This document shows, one piece after another, positions 1 to 8,068 of a stretch of DNA of 32,529 bases. The stretch is from contig JACQZR010000266.1 of the NCBI GenBank assembly GCA_016213775.1, positions 1 through 32,529 on the forward strand, written 5' to 3'. The translations under genes and the position numbers were made by a program. This stretch comes from Acidobacteriota bacterium. GTDB taxonomy: Bacteria > Acidobacteriota > Terriglobia > Bryobacterales > Bryobacteraceae. How positions within the stretch are numbered: position 1 is the stretch's first letter; every line of letters starts with the position of its first letter. The notes beneath the pieces are model-generated. The model was not told the origin of the DNA. It saw nothing but the letters and a program-made list of their open reading frames with translations, and made no database searches.

Positions 1-443
1 ACCTCATCCGTGCCCAGATCGCCGAAGTCCAGGTCTACGAGCGTCAGGACGACCCCAACATCGATCCGCTCGTCGATGACAAAAACGAAGCCAAACTGAA
101 GCGCATTCGCCAGTTCTACCGGTCCAACTACACCGCTCGCGAGACCGCCATCAAACGTCTCTCCGAGGTCCAAACCGAAATCCGCGCACGCCTCCAGGCC
201 TTTCCTCCCGACGCGGCCTCCACTACTCCGCTGTCGCAGCAGCACCCGCATAGCCTTTCGGTCCTCGCGCGTCTCCGCGACGTAGTAAAAGCAATGAAGG
301 ACACCGAGGCTTTTAAAGCAACCCTCGCCGCAAAGAACGAACCCAATTCTCCCGCAACCCCCGAGCAACAACAGCAAATCGCCGCTCTCCTCGCCGCTCT
401 AAAAGCAAGAGTCGCGCAATCGGAAACGAAGCCAGACTCCTAA
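1..443 (+). CDS. 3' end of an unrecognised protein (partial, 146 residues visible)
   Basis: The frame is open from the left edge (first full codon at base 3) to TAA at 441-443, so only the C-terminal part is present. The visible part is hydrophilic and rich in Lys, Arg, Glu and Gln. It looks mostly helical, with alternating charges in the first 60 residues and a Pro/Gln/Ala-rich stretch near the end (PATPEQQQQIAALLAALKAR). No membrane segment, signal or catalytic motif is visible and I do not recognise the family. Codon choice is C-ending and arginine/alanine-rich, as expected of a real gene in this genome, and no competing frame is better. It lies 178 bp upstream of ruvA and probably has its own transcript, because a hairpin and a separate -10 box lie between them. 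Confidence 0.6.
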   Translation, partial: LIRAQIAEVQVYERQDDPNIDPLVDDKNEAKLKRIRQFYRSNYTARETAIKRLSEVQTEIRARLQAFPPDAASTTPLSQQHPHSLSVLARLRDVVKAMKDTEAFKATLAAKNEPNSPATPEQQQQIAALLAALKARVAQSETKPDS

Positions 444-542
444 TCGGTCCTGTTCGACACTTGGGGCGCCCCTGCGAAGGGCAACGACCCCGCCGATCCT
501 TGACAACCGAATACCTCACAGGCTGCGGTCTGTCCGCAATCC

Positions 543-576
543 CAAGGCGCCGCACCAATGTCAGTCCGGCGCCTTG
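543..576. repeat. 10-bp perfect inverted repeat upstream of ruvA
   Basis: Bases 543-552 (CAAGGCGCCG) are the exact reverse complement of 567-576, with a 14-nt loop. The stem would be very stable as RNA. No U-run follows on either strand, so it is not a textbook intrinsic terminator. It may still end or stabilise the transcript of the upstream gene, or act as an operator near the ruvA promoter. The rest of the 444-621 spacer contains a GGGGCGCCCC palindrome at 463-472 and an isolated TTGACA at 500-505 without a matching -10. Confidence 0.5.
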
Positions 577-603
577 TCCCCAGGATTCCGCACCTGACGA
601 CGA

Positions 604-609
604 TACAAT
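604..609 (+). promoter_or_regulatory. candidate -10 box of ruvA
   Basis: TACAAT lies 12 nt before the ruvA ATG, which would give a leader of only about 6 nt. No Shine-Dalgarno sequence is present in that gap. No convincing -35 element is seen at the right spacing. Confidence 0.45.
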
Positions 610-621
610 GAAATACTTCCT

Positions 622-1224
622 ATGATTGGACTCCTGCGCGGCCCGTTGCTCGAAAAGCACCCCAATGAAGTGATTGTCGATGCCCAGGGCGTCGGCTACC
701 TGGTGACCATTCCTGTGTCCACATTCACCGCGTTGCCAGATGTCGGCACCGAGGTGAAGCTGCGCATTCATACACACGTGCGCGAGGACGCCATCGCCCT
801 GTTTGGGTTTCTCACCGCCGATGAGAAGACGCTGTTCGAGCGGCTGATCGCGGTGAGCGGCATCGGGCCGAAGCTGGGGATCACGGTGTTGAGCGGGCTG
901 CCGGTGGGCGATCTCGTGGGGGCGATCCGGGGCGGTAATGTACAGCAGTTGACGCGCGTTCCGGGCATTGGAAAAAAGACGGCAGAGCGTCTCGTACTGG
1001 AGCTGAGGGACAAGCTGGAATTTTTCGCTGGGAAGACGGCGGCGAGTCCGCAGACCGCGCCGGTGTCGCCGCTCAACGACGTGGAAGAGGACGTATTGAG
1101 CGCGCTGGCGAATCTTGGCTGCGCGAGGCCGGCGGCGGAAAATGCAGTGCGCAAGGTGCGTCAGGCCGGCGGCGCCGATACTTTTGAAGCACTGTTCCGC
1201 AAGGCTCTCGATCAGGTTCGCTAG
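622..1224 (+). CDS. ruvA: Holliday junction branch migration protein RuvA
   Basis: RuvA forms a tetramer that binds four-way DNA junctions and loads the RuvB helicase ring, which drives branch migration in recombinational repair; RuvC resolves the product. The 200-residue protein has the standard length and plan. An N-terminal OB-fold (MIGLLRG start, residues 1-62) is followed by two helix-hairpin-helix motifs (VSGIGPKLG around residue 79 and VPGIGKKTAERLVLEL around 114). A Pro/Ala-rich linker follows, then a C-terminal three-helix RuvB-contact domain (about 150-200). The ATG at 622 is the canonical family start and sits 12 nt after a TACAAT box with no ribosome binding site. ruvB and ruvC are not next to it; the downstream neighbour is an unrelated receptor gene. 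Confidence 0.97.
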   Translation: MIGLLRGPLLEKHPNEVIVDAQGVGYLVTIPVSTFTALPDVGTEVKLRIHTHVREDAIALFGFLTADEKTLFERLIAVSGIGPKLGITVLSGLPVGDLVGAIRGGNVQQLTRVPGIGKKTAERLVLELRDKLEFFAGKTAASPQTAPVSPLNDVEEDVLSALANLGCARPAAENAVRKVRQAGGADTFEALFRKALDQVR

Positions 1225-1309
1225 AGGAAAGTCCATACTCTAGACACAGTACTGTTTCCTTTTTGCTCCGCATCTGATATATCATTGCTGGGACCAGAGG
1301 GGAGCTTAA

Positions 1310-4300
1310 ATGATGCGCAACTGTCTGTTGTTTCTCGCGGGGAGTATTCTCGCACTGGCACAAACCACCGGAACCGCCACCTTGGTGGGCACGCTGACCG
1401 ACTCAACCGGTGCAGTAGTTGCCGGAGCCAAAGTCACGGTGGTCAACATCGGAACATCTTTCACCTCGACAACGGTGACCAACAACGAAGGCTACTACTT
1501 CGTGCCGTACCTCAATCCTGGAACGTATCAACTCAGCATAGAAGCGGCTGGGTTCAAGCGTTACGTGCGCGACGGGGTAGCGCTGCGAACGAATGAATCT
1601 CCGCGCATCGACGTGATGCTCGAAGTCGGCGCGGTGAGCGATTCGATTCAGGTGACCGGCGCGCCTCCGCTGCTGGAAACCGAGACCTCGGTGTCGGGCG
1701 GTGTGCTGGGGGTCGACACGATCGTCAAGATCCCGGTACTGCAAAAGCTGGTGTTCCGGCTCACGCTATACCTGCCGGGAACGCAGGTGGTGAACGGGGT
1801 TCATGCGATGGGGCAGCGCGATCGCGCCATGGGATATGTGCTCGACGGGTTGAGCGCCAAGGAGCCGGTGCGCGGACCCAACAATTCCACCAACCAGGTG
1901 ATCACCTCGACCACCGATGCGATGACCGAAGTCAAGCTCTTTACCACGGGGATGCCGGCCGAATTCGGCCACTCGTCCGGCGGGCAGCTCTCCGCCGTTT
2001 TCCGCTCGGGCACCAACCAGTTTCACGGCAGCGGGGAAGACCGCTTTGTCAACAAACAGTTGATGCATCGCAACTACTTCGACGTAGGGCGTCCTACTGG
2101 ACCGTTTACCTATCACGAGATCACCGGAGTCGCATCCGGTCCGGTGTGGCTGCCGAAGCTGTACAACGGCAAGGACAAGACCTTCTTCCTATTCGGATAC
2201 ACGCGGCATCACGAGAATGGCGGTGAGAGCGTCCTGCGCGACGTGCCGAGTCCGGACATGCTCGCCGGCAACTTCAGCTTTGGTGGCGTGGGGCAAGCCA
2301 TCTACGATCCATTGACGACGCGGCAGGAAGGGACAACATGGCTCCGCACGCCATTGCCCGGGAACATCGTCCCGCAGTCGCGGTTCGACACGGTAGCGAA
2401 GAATTTTTTGGCTCAAAATCCATTCACGGCCCAGAACCAGACCGGCACGATAGACCGCCTGGGGCCACATCAGAACTACGCAAACACGACCGCGTACAAA
2501 TCCTTCCGCACGCGATTCGACATCAAGCTGGATCACCAGTTCTCTTCCGCGCACAAGATGTTTGGGCGCTACTCGCAATCTCACCACCGGGCTTTCTCCG
2601 ACCGTTGGGCGCTGGAAATCAACTGGCGGTTGATCGACCCGAACACGGTACCCATTCCCATCGACCAGGAGAACGTCGTCGTCTCCGACATTTGGACGTT
2701 CAGCCCGACGATCGTCAATGAACTGCGGTTGGGCATGAACCGCCGCAAGTTCACCCGCGTTCCGGAAGCCAACGGGCAGGGATGGGCGAAGAAGCTCGGC
2801 ATCCCCAATGTCGGCGATGACACGTTCCCGGGCTTCAGCATCACAACATATAACTACCGCATGCAACCCGGCGGGTATCAACAGGACGTAGGCGAGGATT
2901 TCACCTTCCAGGACAATTTCACGAAAGTGAGAGGAAAGCACACCCTCAAGTTTGGATATGAGCTGATCCGCACGCGCTACAACTCGCTCGCGCAGGCGTT
3001 GCCGTCAGGAACGTATACGATGGGCGGGACGGACGCGCCGTTTGTGGCGAACACCGGAAACAACTTCGCCGCGTTCCTGCTGGGCAGCGTCAGTTCCGCC
3101 ACGTTCACGCGCGCGGTGGCGAGTTGGCTGCCACGCTGGTGGTCGCATGCCTTCTATGCTCAGACCGACTGGAAGCCGTTGCGCAACGTGACGGTAAACC
3201 TGGGCTTGCGCTGGAGCTACGAGTCGCCGTTTAGCACCAAGTACGGCCAGCAATCGCAATTCGATCCCACGGCGCGCGATCCGATCACCGGCCGCCTGGG
3301 CGCCATCGTGCACGGGAAGGGCCTGTTAGCCAGGAAGGATCTGAACAATTTCCAGCCACGCGTCGGGCTTGCCTGGACACTGACTCCAAAGCTCGTTTTT
3401 CGCGGCAATTTTGGGATGATCACTTCGGACCTGTTCACCAACGGACTGAACCAGAACTTCGAGGAATATCAGGCAACGGGCGTAGTGGCGCAGACGCCCG
3501 GCGATCCGCGCATCGCCTTCCTGCTATCGCAAGGTCCTCCCACGGTCAACTTCCCGGCTGCCTCCGACGGTTCGGTACCATTCGTGGGCTCGAACTACTC
3601 CGGACGCAACGCCTCCTGGTTTGATCCGAACATGCGGTCGCCTTACGTGATGAACTGGTCAGGCGGTCTGCAATACCAACTCACCAGCGACGTTCTGACC
3701 GAGGTTCAGTACCAAGGGTCGGCGGGCGTGAAGCTGCTGAACAACTGGGACTATAACGCGATTCCGCTCGACATATCGAGAGATCCGGCGGTGCTGCAAC
3801 AGGTGTTCCAGGCGGCGCAGAACTACAAGCCTTACCCGCAGTTCGGCGCTATCCAGCATTACTCCAATTACGGCCACAACACCTATCACGGAGCGACGAT
3901 CCGCGGCGAAAAGCGTTTTTCGCGCGGCTTCTTCCTGAACGGGTTCTACACCTTCTCGAAGACCATCAACAACACGGACGGCGACGGTGGAGCGAGCGGC
4001 ATCACCTTTTACAACCGCAGTCTGGAAAAAGGCCGCGCCAACTACGACACAACGCACCGGTTCGTGAGCGTGTTCACCTCCCAGCTTCCGTTTGGCAAGG
4101 GCCGGAAGTACCTGCAACAGGGGTTTGCGAGTAGGATTTTCGGGGGCTGGGACTTCATGTACAGCCAGACGCTGCAGACGGGCGTACCCGTCACTATCGG
4201 CTTCAACGGCAGCCCGTTCAACTATCTGCCCGGCGCGCGCAGAGCGAATCAGGTATTGCCGAACGACCAGGCGAAGTTTGACGGATGGGCCATCGGCCCC

Positions 4301-4654
4301 AACCGGTTTCCGACGGCGGCGCAAAACCCGCTGTTGAATATCGACGCGTTCCGATACCCGGCCGCCTTCACGGCAGGGACCGTCGGGCGGAACACGATCA
4401 CCGGCACGTGGATCAACTGGGTGCAAACATCGCTCTCCAAGGAATTCCCGATCAAGGAAAGAGCGAAATTCATCCTCCGCGTGGACGTGAACAATCCGTT
4501 CAAGACCCAGGCATTCGCCGATCCTGACGCTGTCTTCAACACGCAACCTCCCGTTGGGTCGAGAACCTTTGGACGGCACAGCACTACTCGAGGGAGCTTC
4601 AGTGATGTCGGCGGCAGGTTAAACACGCTGCTGGTGTTGCGCGTCGAGTGGTAG
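1310..4654 (+). CDS. TonB-dependent-receptor-like outer-membrane protein with N-terminal carboxypeptidase regulatory-like domain
   Basis: This 1114-residue protein is probably an outer-membrane beta-barrel of the large acidobacterial Oar-like/CarboxypepD_reg TonB receptor family, whose members are thought to take up polymers or oligosaccharides; the substrate here is unknown. In order it has a signal peptide (MMRNCLLFLAGSILALAQ), a beta-sandwich CarboxypepD_reg domain (about 22-105, with the typical NxxGYYxxPxLxPGTYxL pattern), a plug-like region (about 115-245), and a long barrel rich in aromatic alternating strands. It ends in RVEW, a terminal aromatic residue as expected for barrel assembly. 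No clear TonB box is seen. Start: ATG at 1310 after a GGGGAG ribosome binding site; an ATG at 1313 is an alternative. An AT-rich GATATATC (1276-1283) may be its -10. No SusD-like partner is adjacent, which is normal in Acidobacteria. Confidence 0.9.
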   Translation: MMRNCLLFLAGSILALAQTTGTATLVGTLTDSTGAVVAGAKVTVVNIGTSFTSTTVTNNEGYYFVPYLNPGTYQLSIEAAGFKRYVRDGVALRTNESPRIDVMLEVGAVSDSIQVTGAPPLLETETSVSGGVLGVDTIVKIPVLQKLVFRLTLYLPGTQVVNGVHAMGQRDRAMGYVLDGLSAKEPVRGPNNSTNQVITSTTDAMTEVKLFTTGMPAEFGHSSGGQLSAVFRSGTNQFHGSGEDRFVNKQLMHRNYFDVGRPTGPFTYHEITGVASGPVWLPKLYNGKDKTFFLFGYTRHHENGGESVLRDVPSPDMLAGNFSFGGVGQAIYDPLTTRQEGTTWLRTPLPGNIVPQSRFDTVAKNFLAQNPFTAQNQTGTIDRLGPHQNYANTTAYKSFRTRFDIKLDHQFSSAHKMFGRYSQSHHRAFSDRWALEINWRLIDPNTVPIPIDQENVVVSDIWTFSPTIVNELRLGMNRRKFTRVPEANGQGWAKKLGIPNVGDDTFPGFSITTYNYRMQPGGYQQDVGEDFTFQDNFTKVRGKHTLKFGYELIRTRYNSLAQALPSGTYTMGGTDAPFVANTGNNFAAFLLGSVSSATFTRAVASWLPRWWSHAFYAQTDWKPLRNVTVNLGLRWSYESPFSTKYGQQSQFDPTARDPITGRLGAIVHGKGLLARKDLNNFQPRVGLAWTLTPKLVFRGNFGMITSDLFTNGLNQNFEEYQATGVVAQTPGDPRIAFLLSQGPPTVNFPAASDGSVPFVGSNYSGRNASWFDPNMRSPYVMNWSGGLQYQLTSDVLTEVQYQGSAGVKLLNNWDYNAIPLDISRDPAVLQQVFQAAQNYKPYPQFGAIQHYSNYGHNTYHGATIRGEKRFSRGFFLNGFYTFSKTINNTDGDGGASGITFYNRSLEKGRANYDTTHRFVSVFTSQLPFGKGRKYLQQGFASRIFGGWDFMYSQTLQTGVPVTIGFNGSPFNYLPGARRANQVLPNDQAKFDGWAIGPNRFPTAAQNPLLNIDAFRYPAAFTAGTVGRNTITGTWINWVQTSLSKEFPIKERAKFILRVDVNNPFKTQAFADPDAVFNTQPPVGSRTFGRHSTTRGSFSDVGGRLNTLLVLRVEW

Positions 4655-4736
4655 CGGCAGGCCTACTGTCCTTTCCGCTCGCCAATACAGCCCGCTCTGT
4701 ATGCGCCCCGCCTGCGCTTCTCCCTACTCTTGAGAG

Positions 4737-4744
4737 AGGAGGTG
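4737..4744 (+). promoter_or_regulatory. strong Shine-Dalgarno sequence that sets the start of the glycosyltransferase operon
   Basis: AGGAGGTG is fully complementary to the 16S rRNA tail and lies 5 nt before ATG 4750. It decides that start over an in-frame upstream candidate near 4648, which would overlap the receptor gene and add an unlikely leader. The 95-bp gap after the receptor shows no clear promoter or terminator. Confidence 0.75.
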
Positions 4745-4749
4745 GACCG

Positions 4750-5979
4750 ATGGCGGACTTCTATCAGACTGGCGTTGTCACCACATTGCATCGCCTGACG
4801 GCGAATCACGTCGAACGGCTCGAAGCGGACCTGGAGAAGTTCTCACGCAACAAGCCGATTGGGCTTGTACTGCCGGCCCTCTACTCGGAGTTCGAGACGA
4901 TGGCGATGCAGCGGATTGTGCCGCAACTGCGAAAGGTACGCTACCTGCAACGGATCGTTGTGGTGCTGGGGAGAGCGAACCTGGAGCAATATGAGAAAGC
5001 CCGGAGTTTCTTTGACGATTTCTACACTCCGGTCACCATGATCTGGGTGGACGGCGAGCGGATGCAGAACCTTCTGGCGATGCTCACCGAGCGGGGATTG
5101 TCGGCTGGCCCTGACGGCAAGGGACGATCCTGCTGGCTGGCCTATGGCTACCTGCTGGCGAAGCACGATTGCCAGATGATCGCGCTCCACGACTGCGACA
5201 TCATCAACTATGAGAGACAAATGCTGGCGCGGTTGTGCTACGCCGTGGCTCACCCGCACCTGCCGTTCGATTTCTGCAAAGGCTACTACGCCCGCGTGAC
5301 CGACCGCATGCACGGGCGCGTGACCCGCCTGTTCATGTCACCGTTGATTCGGGCAATGGAAGGAATGGCCCCGGCGAATCCGTTTCTGCGCTTTCTGGAT
5401 AGCTTCCGGTACCCGTTGGCCGGTGAGTTCGCGATGGATATCGACCTTGCGAGAGTGAACCGGATTCCCGCTGACTGGGGCCTCGAGGTCGGCGTACTCG
5501 CCGAAGTGTTCCGCAACTGTACGGTCGCGAGAACGTGCCAGGTGGACCTGATGGACAACTACGAGCATAAGCACCAGTCGCTTTCCACCGACGATCCGAC
5601 GAAAGGACTGGCGCGAATGGCTACCGACATCGCGAAATCGCTGTTCACGACATTGGCAGCCGAGGGTTTGGTCTTCACCGACGATCACTTCCGCACCCTG
5701 GAAGTGCGCTATGTGCGGATGGCGCAGGATTCGATCGCACGCTACTACGCCGATGCGATGCTGAACGGGCTGAAGTTCGACCGGCACTCCGAGGAGTTGG
5801 CGGTTTCGGTGTTCGCCAAGAGCCTGAGCGCGGCGGCAACGGATTTCATTCGAGACCCGCGCGGGCTACCGCTGATTCCGAATTGGAACCGGGTGTTGGC
5901 GGCGATGCCGGAGTTCTTCGAACTGCTGCAGGACGCCGTGGAGAAGGAGTCCCGGCCGCTGGCGCGTCGCAGCGCCTGA
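4750..5979 (+). CDS. GT81-type glycosyltransferase, similar to glucosyl-3-phosphoglycerate synthase (GpgS)
   Basis: GpgS enzymes transfer glucose from a nucleotide sugar to 3-phosphoglycerate, the first step to glucosylglycerate, a compatible solute. The 409-residue protein follows the family plan. It has an N-terminal Rossmann-like nucleotide-sugar part starting LVLPALYSEFE (39-49), a GKGRSCWLAYGYLLA segment (123-137) and the metal-binding DxD-type motif HDCDI (147-151). Next come FCKGYYARVTDRMHGRVTRL (175-194), an acceptor-site-like YPLAGEFAMD (221-230) and WGLEVGVLAEVF (243-254). These match the order of motifs I recall for mycobacterial GpgS; the family match is from memory and the acceptor is inferred. 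The second gene of the operon follows 10 nt later. A GpgP-type phosphatase, the usual partner, is absent from the window, so either another phosphatase acts or the product is different. Confidence 0.78.
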   Translation: MADFYQTGVVTTLHRLTANHVERLEADLEKFSRNKPIGLVLPALYSEFETMAMQRIVPQLRKVRYLQRIVVVLGRANLEQYEKARSFFDDFYTPVTMIWVDGERMQNLLAMLTERGLSAGPDGKGRSCWLAYGYLLAKHDCQMIALHDCDIINYERQMLARLCYAVAHPHLPFDFCKGYYARVTDRMHGRVTRLFMSPLIRAMEGMAPANPFLRFLDSFRYPLAGEFAMDIDLARVNRIPADWGLEVGVLAEVFRNCTVARTCQVDLMDNYEHKHQSLSTDDPTKGLARMATDIAKSLFTTLAAEGLVFTDDHFRTLEVRYVRMAQDSIARYYADAMLNGLKFDRHSEELAVSVFAKSLSAAATDFIRDPRGLPLIPNWNRVLAAMPEFFELLQDAVEKESRPLARRSA

Positions 5980-5989
5980 AGGAGAACCC

Positions 5990-7342
5990 ATGGCAACGTC
6001 GCTGCCGGAAGAAGCCCGGCGGGCCGCGGATGTAATCCGGCGCGCCGACATCGTGATCGGCATTCCGAGCTACAACAACGAACGGACGATTGGTCATGTG
6101 GTGCGGGCCGCTTATGCCGGGCTTGCGAAGTACTTTCCGCAACTCACCGCCGTCGTGGTGAATTCAGACGGTGGGTCGACGGATGGCACACAGGAGGCCG
6201 TCCTGTCGGCGCGCGTGGAGGCAAACAGTCTGATGCTGCTATCTACGCCCCTGCTGGCTGCCCACCGGCTGACCTTCCCGTACCACGGAGTGCCGGGAAA
6301 AGGTAGCGCATTCCGGCTGGTGTTTCAAATGGCCGAGCAACTCGACGCCAAGGTCTGCGCGGTGGTGGACTCCGATCTGCGGTCGATTACGCCGGAGTGG
6401 ATCGACCTGCTGATCAGGCCGGTGCTCTTTGCGGGTTTTGACTTTGTGGCGCCTTACTATCAGCGGCACAAGTACGACGGAACCATTACCAACAGCATTG
6501 TGTACCCGCTCACGCGGATGCTCTACGGAGTGTCCGTCCGGCAGCCCATCGGAGGCGAGTTTGGAGTGTCCGCGAGGCTGGTGAAGCGATACCTCGAACG
6601 TCAGGATTGGGAGACGGACGTGGCGCGGTTTGGGATCGACATCTGGATGACCACACTCGCTCTGGCTGAAGGATACCGCGTGTGTCAGAGTTTCCTGGGG
6701 GCGAAGCTGCATGATGCAAAAGACCCGGGGTCAGATCTGTCGGCGATGCTGCAACAGGTGGTGGGGAGTGTGTTCAACCTGATGGAAGAGTACTCGCCAG
6801 TGTGGCAGAAGGGGTCGGGGAGCACTCCCGCGGAGCTTTTTGGATTCCGGTTTGACGTTGGGCTGGATCCGATTCATGTGAATGTTCATCGCATGGAGGA
6901 CGCGTTTCGGCGCGGCTGCGAAGAGTTGGGCGAGGTTTGGGAGACGGTGCTCGAGAAGAAGACGCTCTCTGCCGTGCGTGCTCTGGCCGCGGGATTGGGA
7001 AAGAACGGAAACGGGCTCCACCTCAGCGACGAGCTTTGGGCGGAGGTGGTGCTGGAGTTCGCATGTGCGTACCGGCGGCGGTCGCTCGCTCGAGGCATGA
7101 TCCTGCGATCGCTGACGCCGCTTTACCTGGCGAGAGTTGCTTCCTTCGTTCGAGACACCGAGAATCTCGTCGCGTCCCAAGTCGAGGACAAGATCGAGCA
7201 GCTCTGCCTGACGTTTGAGACTTTCAAGCCGGGACTGATCGCGCGCTGGAACGGCAATTCCGGCCAGAGTGAGGCGAGTCCGGTGGAACTAGGCGCTGTG
7301 GTGTCCGCGACGAACGAATCGAAAATTGGAGGTGAGAAATGA
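5990..7342 (+). CDS. GT-A glycosyltransferase, candidate glucosylglycerate synthase-like enzyme
   Basis: This 450-residue GT-A fold enzyme starts at ATG 5990 after an AAGGAG ribosome binding site. Motifs in order: IGIPSYNNERTIG (23-35, nucleotide-binding first strand), VNSDGGSTDGT (57-67), VPGKGSAFRLVF (101-112, the GKG segment seen in solute-type glycosyltransferases), VDSDL (126-130, metal-binding DxD), FVAPYYQRHKYDGTITNSIVYPL (around 152-174, acceptor region) and RQPIGGEFGVS (184-194). The last two resemble the glucosylglycerate synthase group that joins a sugar nucleotide directly to glycerate; this assignment is from memory. The C-terminal 170 residues are helical and do not match a domain I know. 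It is co-transcribed with the GpgS-like gene, and its stop overlaps the start of the MscS-like gene (ATGA at 7339-7342). An alternative is a second sugar transfer giving a di-glycosylated glycerate. Confidence 0.72.
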   Translation: MATSLPEEARRAADVIRRADIVIGIPSYNNERTIGHVVRAAYAGLAKYFPQLTAVVVNSDGGSTDGTQEAVLSARVEANSLMLLSTPLLAAHRLTFPYHGVPGKGSAFRLVFQMAEQLDAKVCAVVDSDLRSITPEWIDLLIRPVLFAGFDFVAPYYQRHKYDGTITNSIVYPLTRMLYGVSVRQPIGGEFGVSARLVKRYLERQDWETDVARFGIDIWMTTLALAEGYRVCQSFLGAKLHDAKDPGSDLSAMLQQVVGSVFNLMEEYSPVWQKGSGSTPAELFGFRFDVGLDPIHVNVHRMEDAFRRGCEELGEVWETVLEKKTLSAVRALAAGLGKNGNGLHLSDELWAEVVLEFACAYRRRSLARGMILRSLTPLYLARVASFVRDTENLVASQVEDKIEQLCLTFETFKPGLIARWNGNSGQSEASPVELGAVVSATNESKIGGEK

Positions 7343-8040
7343 TTGAAGTCATGAAGAAGGTTCTGGAGAGCGCCGTCGACCGCCTCCAATTCCAAATCAC
7401 CACGTATCTACCGTCACTGCTGGCCGCTCTGACCCTGGTGCTCGGAGCGTACCTGACGGCGCTTTTCGTGCGCTGGCTGATCTACAAAATCTTCAAAGGT
7501 CTGACCATTGACAAGTTCCTGCGGCAAAGCGGAGTGGCGTTCCTCGTGGACCCGTCGGGGCGGCTTCGGGCAACACGGCTGGCAGCCGAGAGCGCATACT
7601 GGTGCATCCTGTTAGGGGGTGTCCTGTTGGGGCTGAACGTCTTCGGCACCGATCTCACGACGCAGATCGTCCAGGGCTTTGTGTTCCTGCTTCCCAAACT
7701 CTTTGTCGCGGGGTTAATCCTGTTGGGCGGAACCTGGCTCGGCCATTATCTGGGACGCAGCATGCTCGTCTGGGCTGTGAACGAGAACTTTCCCACGCCG
7801 CGCCGGCTGGCGACGGTGGTCCGTATCCTCATCATGTTTGTGGCAGTGGTGGTGGCGGCGGACAGGCTGGACTTCGCCAAGCAGGTATTCCTGTCGGCGT
7901 TCATCATCATTGTGGGTGGCGTTGTTCTGGCCGGCGGGCTGGCGATCGGGCTCAGCGGAAATGGAGTGCGACGGTTCTTTGAGGAGAAGCGGGAGCAGTC
8001 GCGCGAGTCCAACGAGAGGTCGCTGTGGAGCCATCTGTGA
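7339..8040 (+). CDS. MscS-like mechanosensitive channel-type membrane protein, transmembrane part only
   Basis: This 233-residue integral membrane protein has five predicted helices (about 23-48, 85-104, 113-137, 155-174, 184-206). The last one is Gly/Ala-rich and ends LAIGLSGNGVRRFFEE, which resembles the pore helix of MscS channels just before the beta domain. The cytoplasmic beta and alpha/beta vestibule domains of MscS are missing; a charged 25-residue tail (EEKREQSRESNER) follows instead. This matches the 'conserved TM helix' (PF05552-type) subgroup. MscS-family channels open under membrane tension and release solutes after hypo-osmotic shock. Start ATG 7339 follows GGAGGT with good spacing and overlaps the preceding stop, so it is translationally coupled to the glycosyltransferase. 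That pairing supports a role in osmolyte release or volume control, which is inference. Confidence 0.8.
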   Translation: MIEVMKKVLESAVDRLQFQITTYLPSLLAALTLVLGAYLTALFVRWLIYKIFKGLTIDKFLRQSGVAFLVDPSGRLRATRLAAESAYWCILLGGVLLGLNVFGTDLTTQIVQGFVFLLPKLFVAGLILLGGTWLGHYLGRSMLVWAVNENFPTPRRLATVVRILIMFVAVVVAADRLDFAKQVFLSAFIIIVGGVVLAGGLAIGLSGNGVRRFFEEKREQSRESNERSLWSHL

Positions 8041-8068
8041 TACGCACCCTCATGGCCATCGAATTTCG

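Noticed and set aside
313-1236. Minus-strand open frame of about 300 codons over ruvA
   Set aside because: It overlaps all of ruvA, a certain gene; the product is Arg-rich and has no recognisable domain.
1225-1264. Possible intrinsic terminator after ruvA (AGGAAA ... TTTCCTTTTT)
   Set aside because: The stem is only 6 bp with a 24-nt loop; the loop has an ACAGTACTGT palindrome, but the whole is too weak to call.
3659-4579. Minus-strand open frame of about 300 codons over the 3' part of the receptor
   Set aside because: The receptor frame is complete with a proper barrel ending, so the antisense frame is a shadow.
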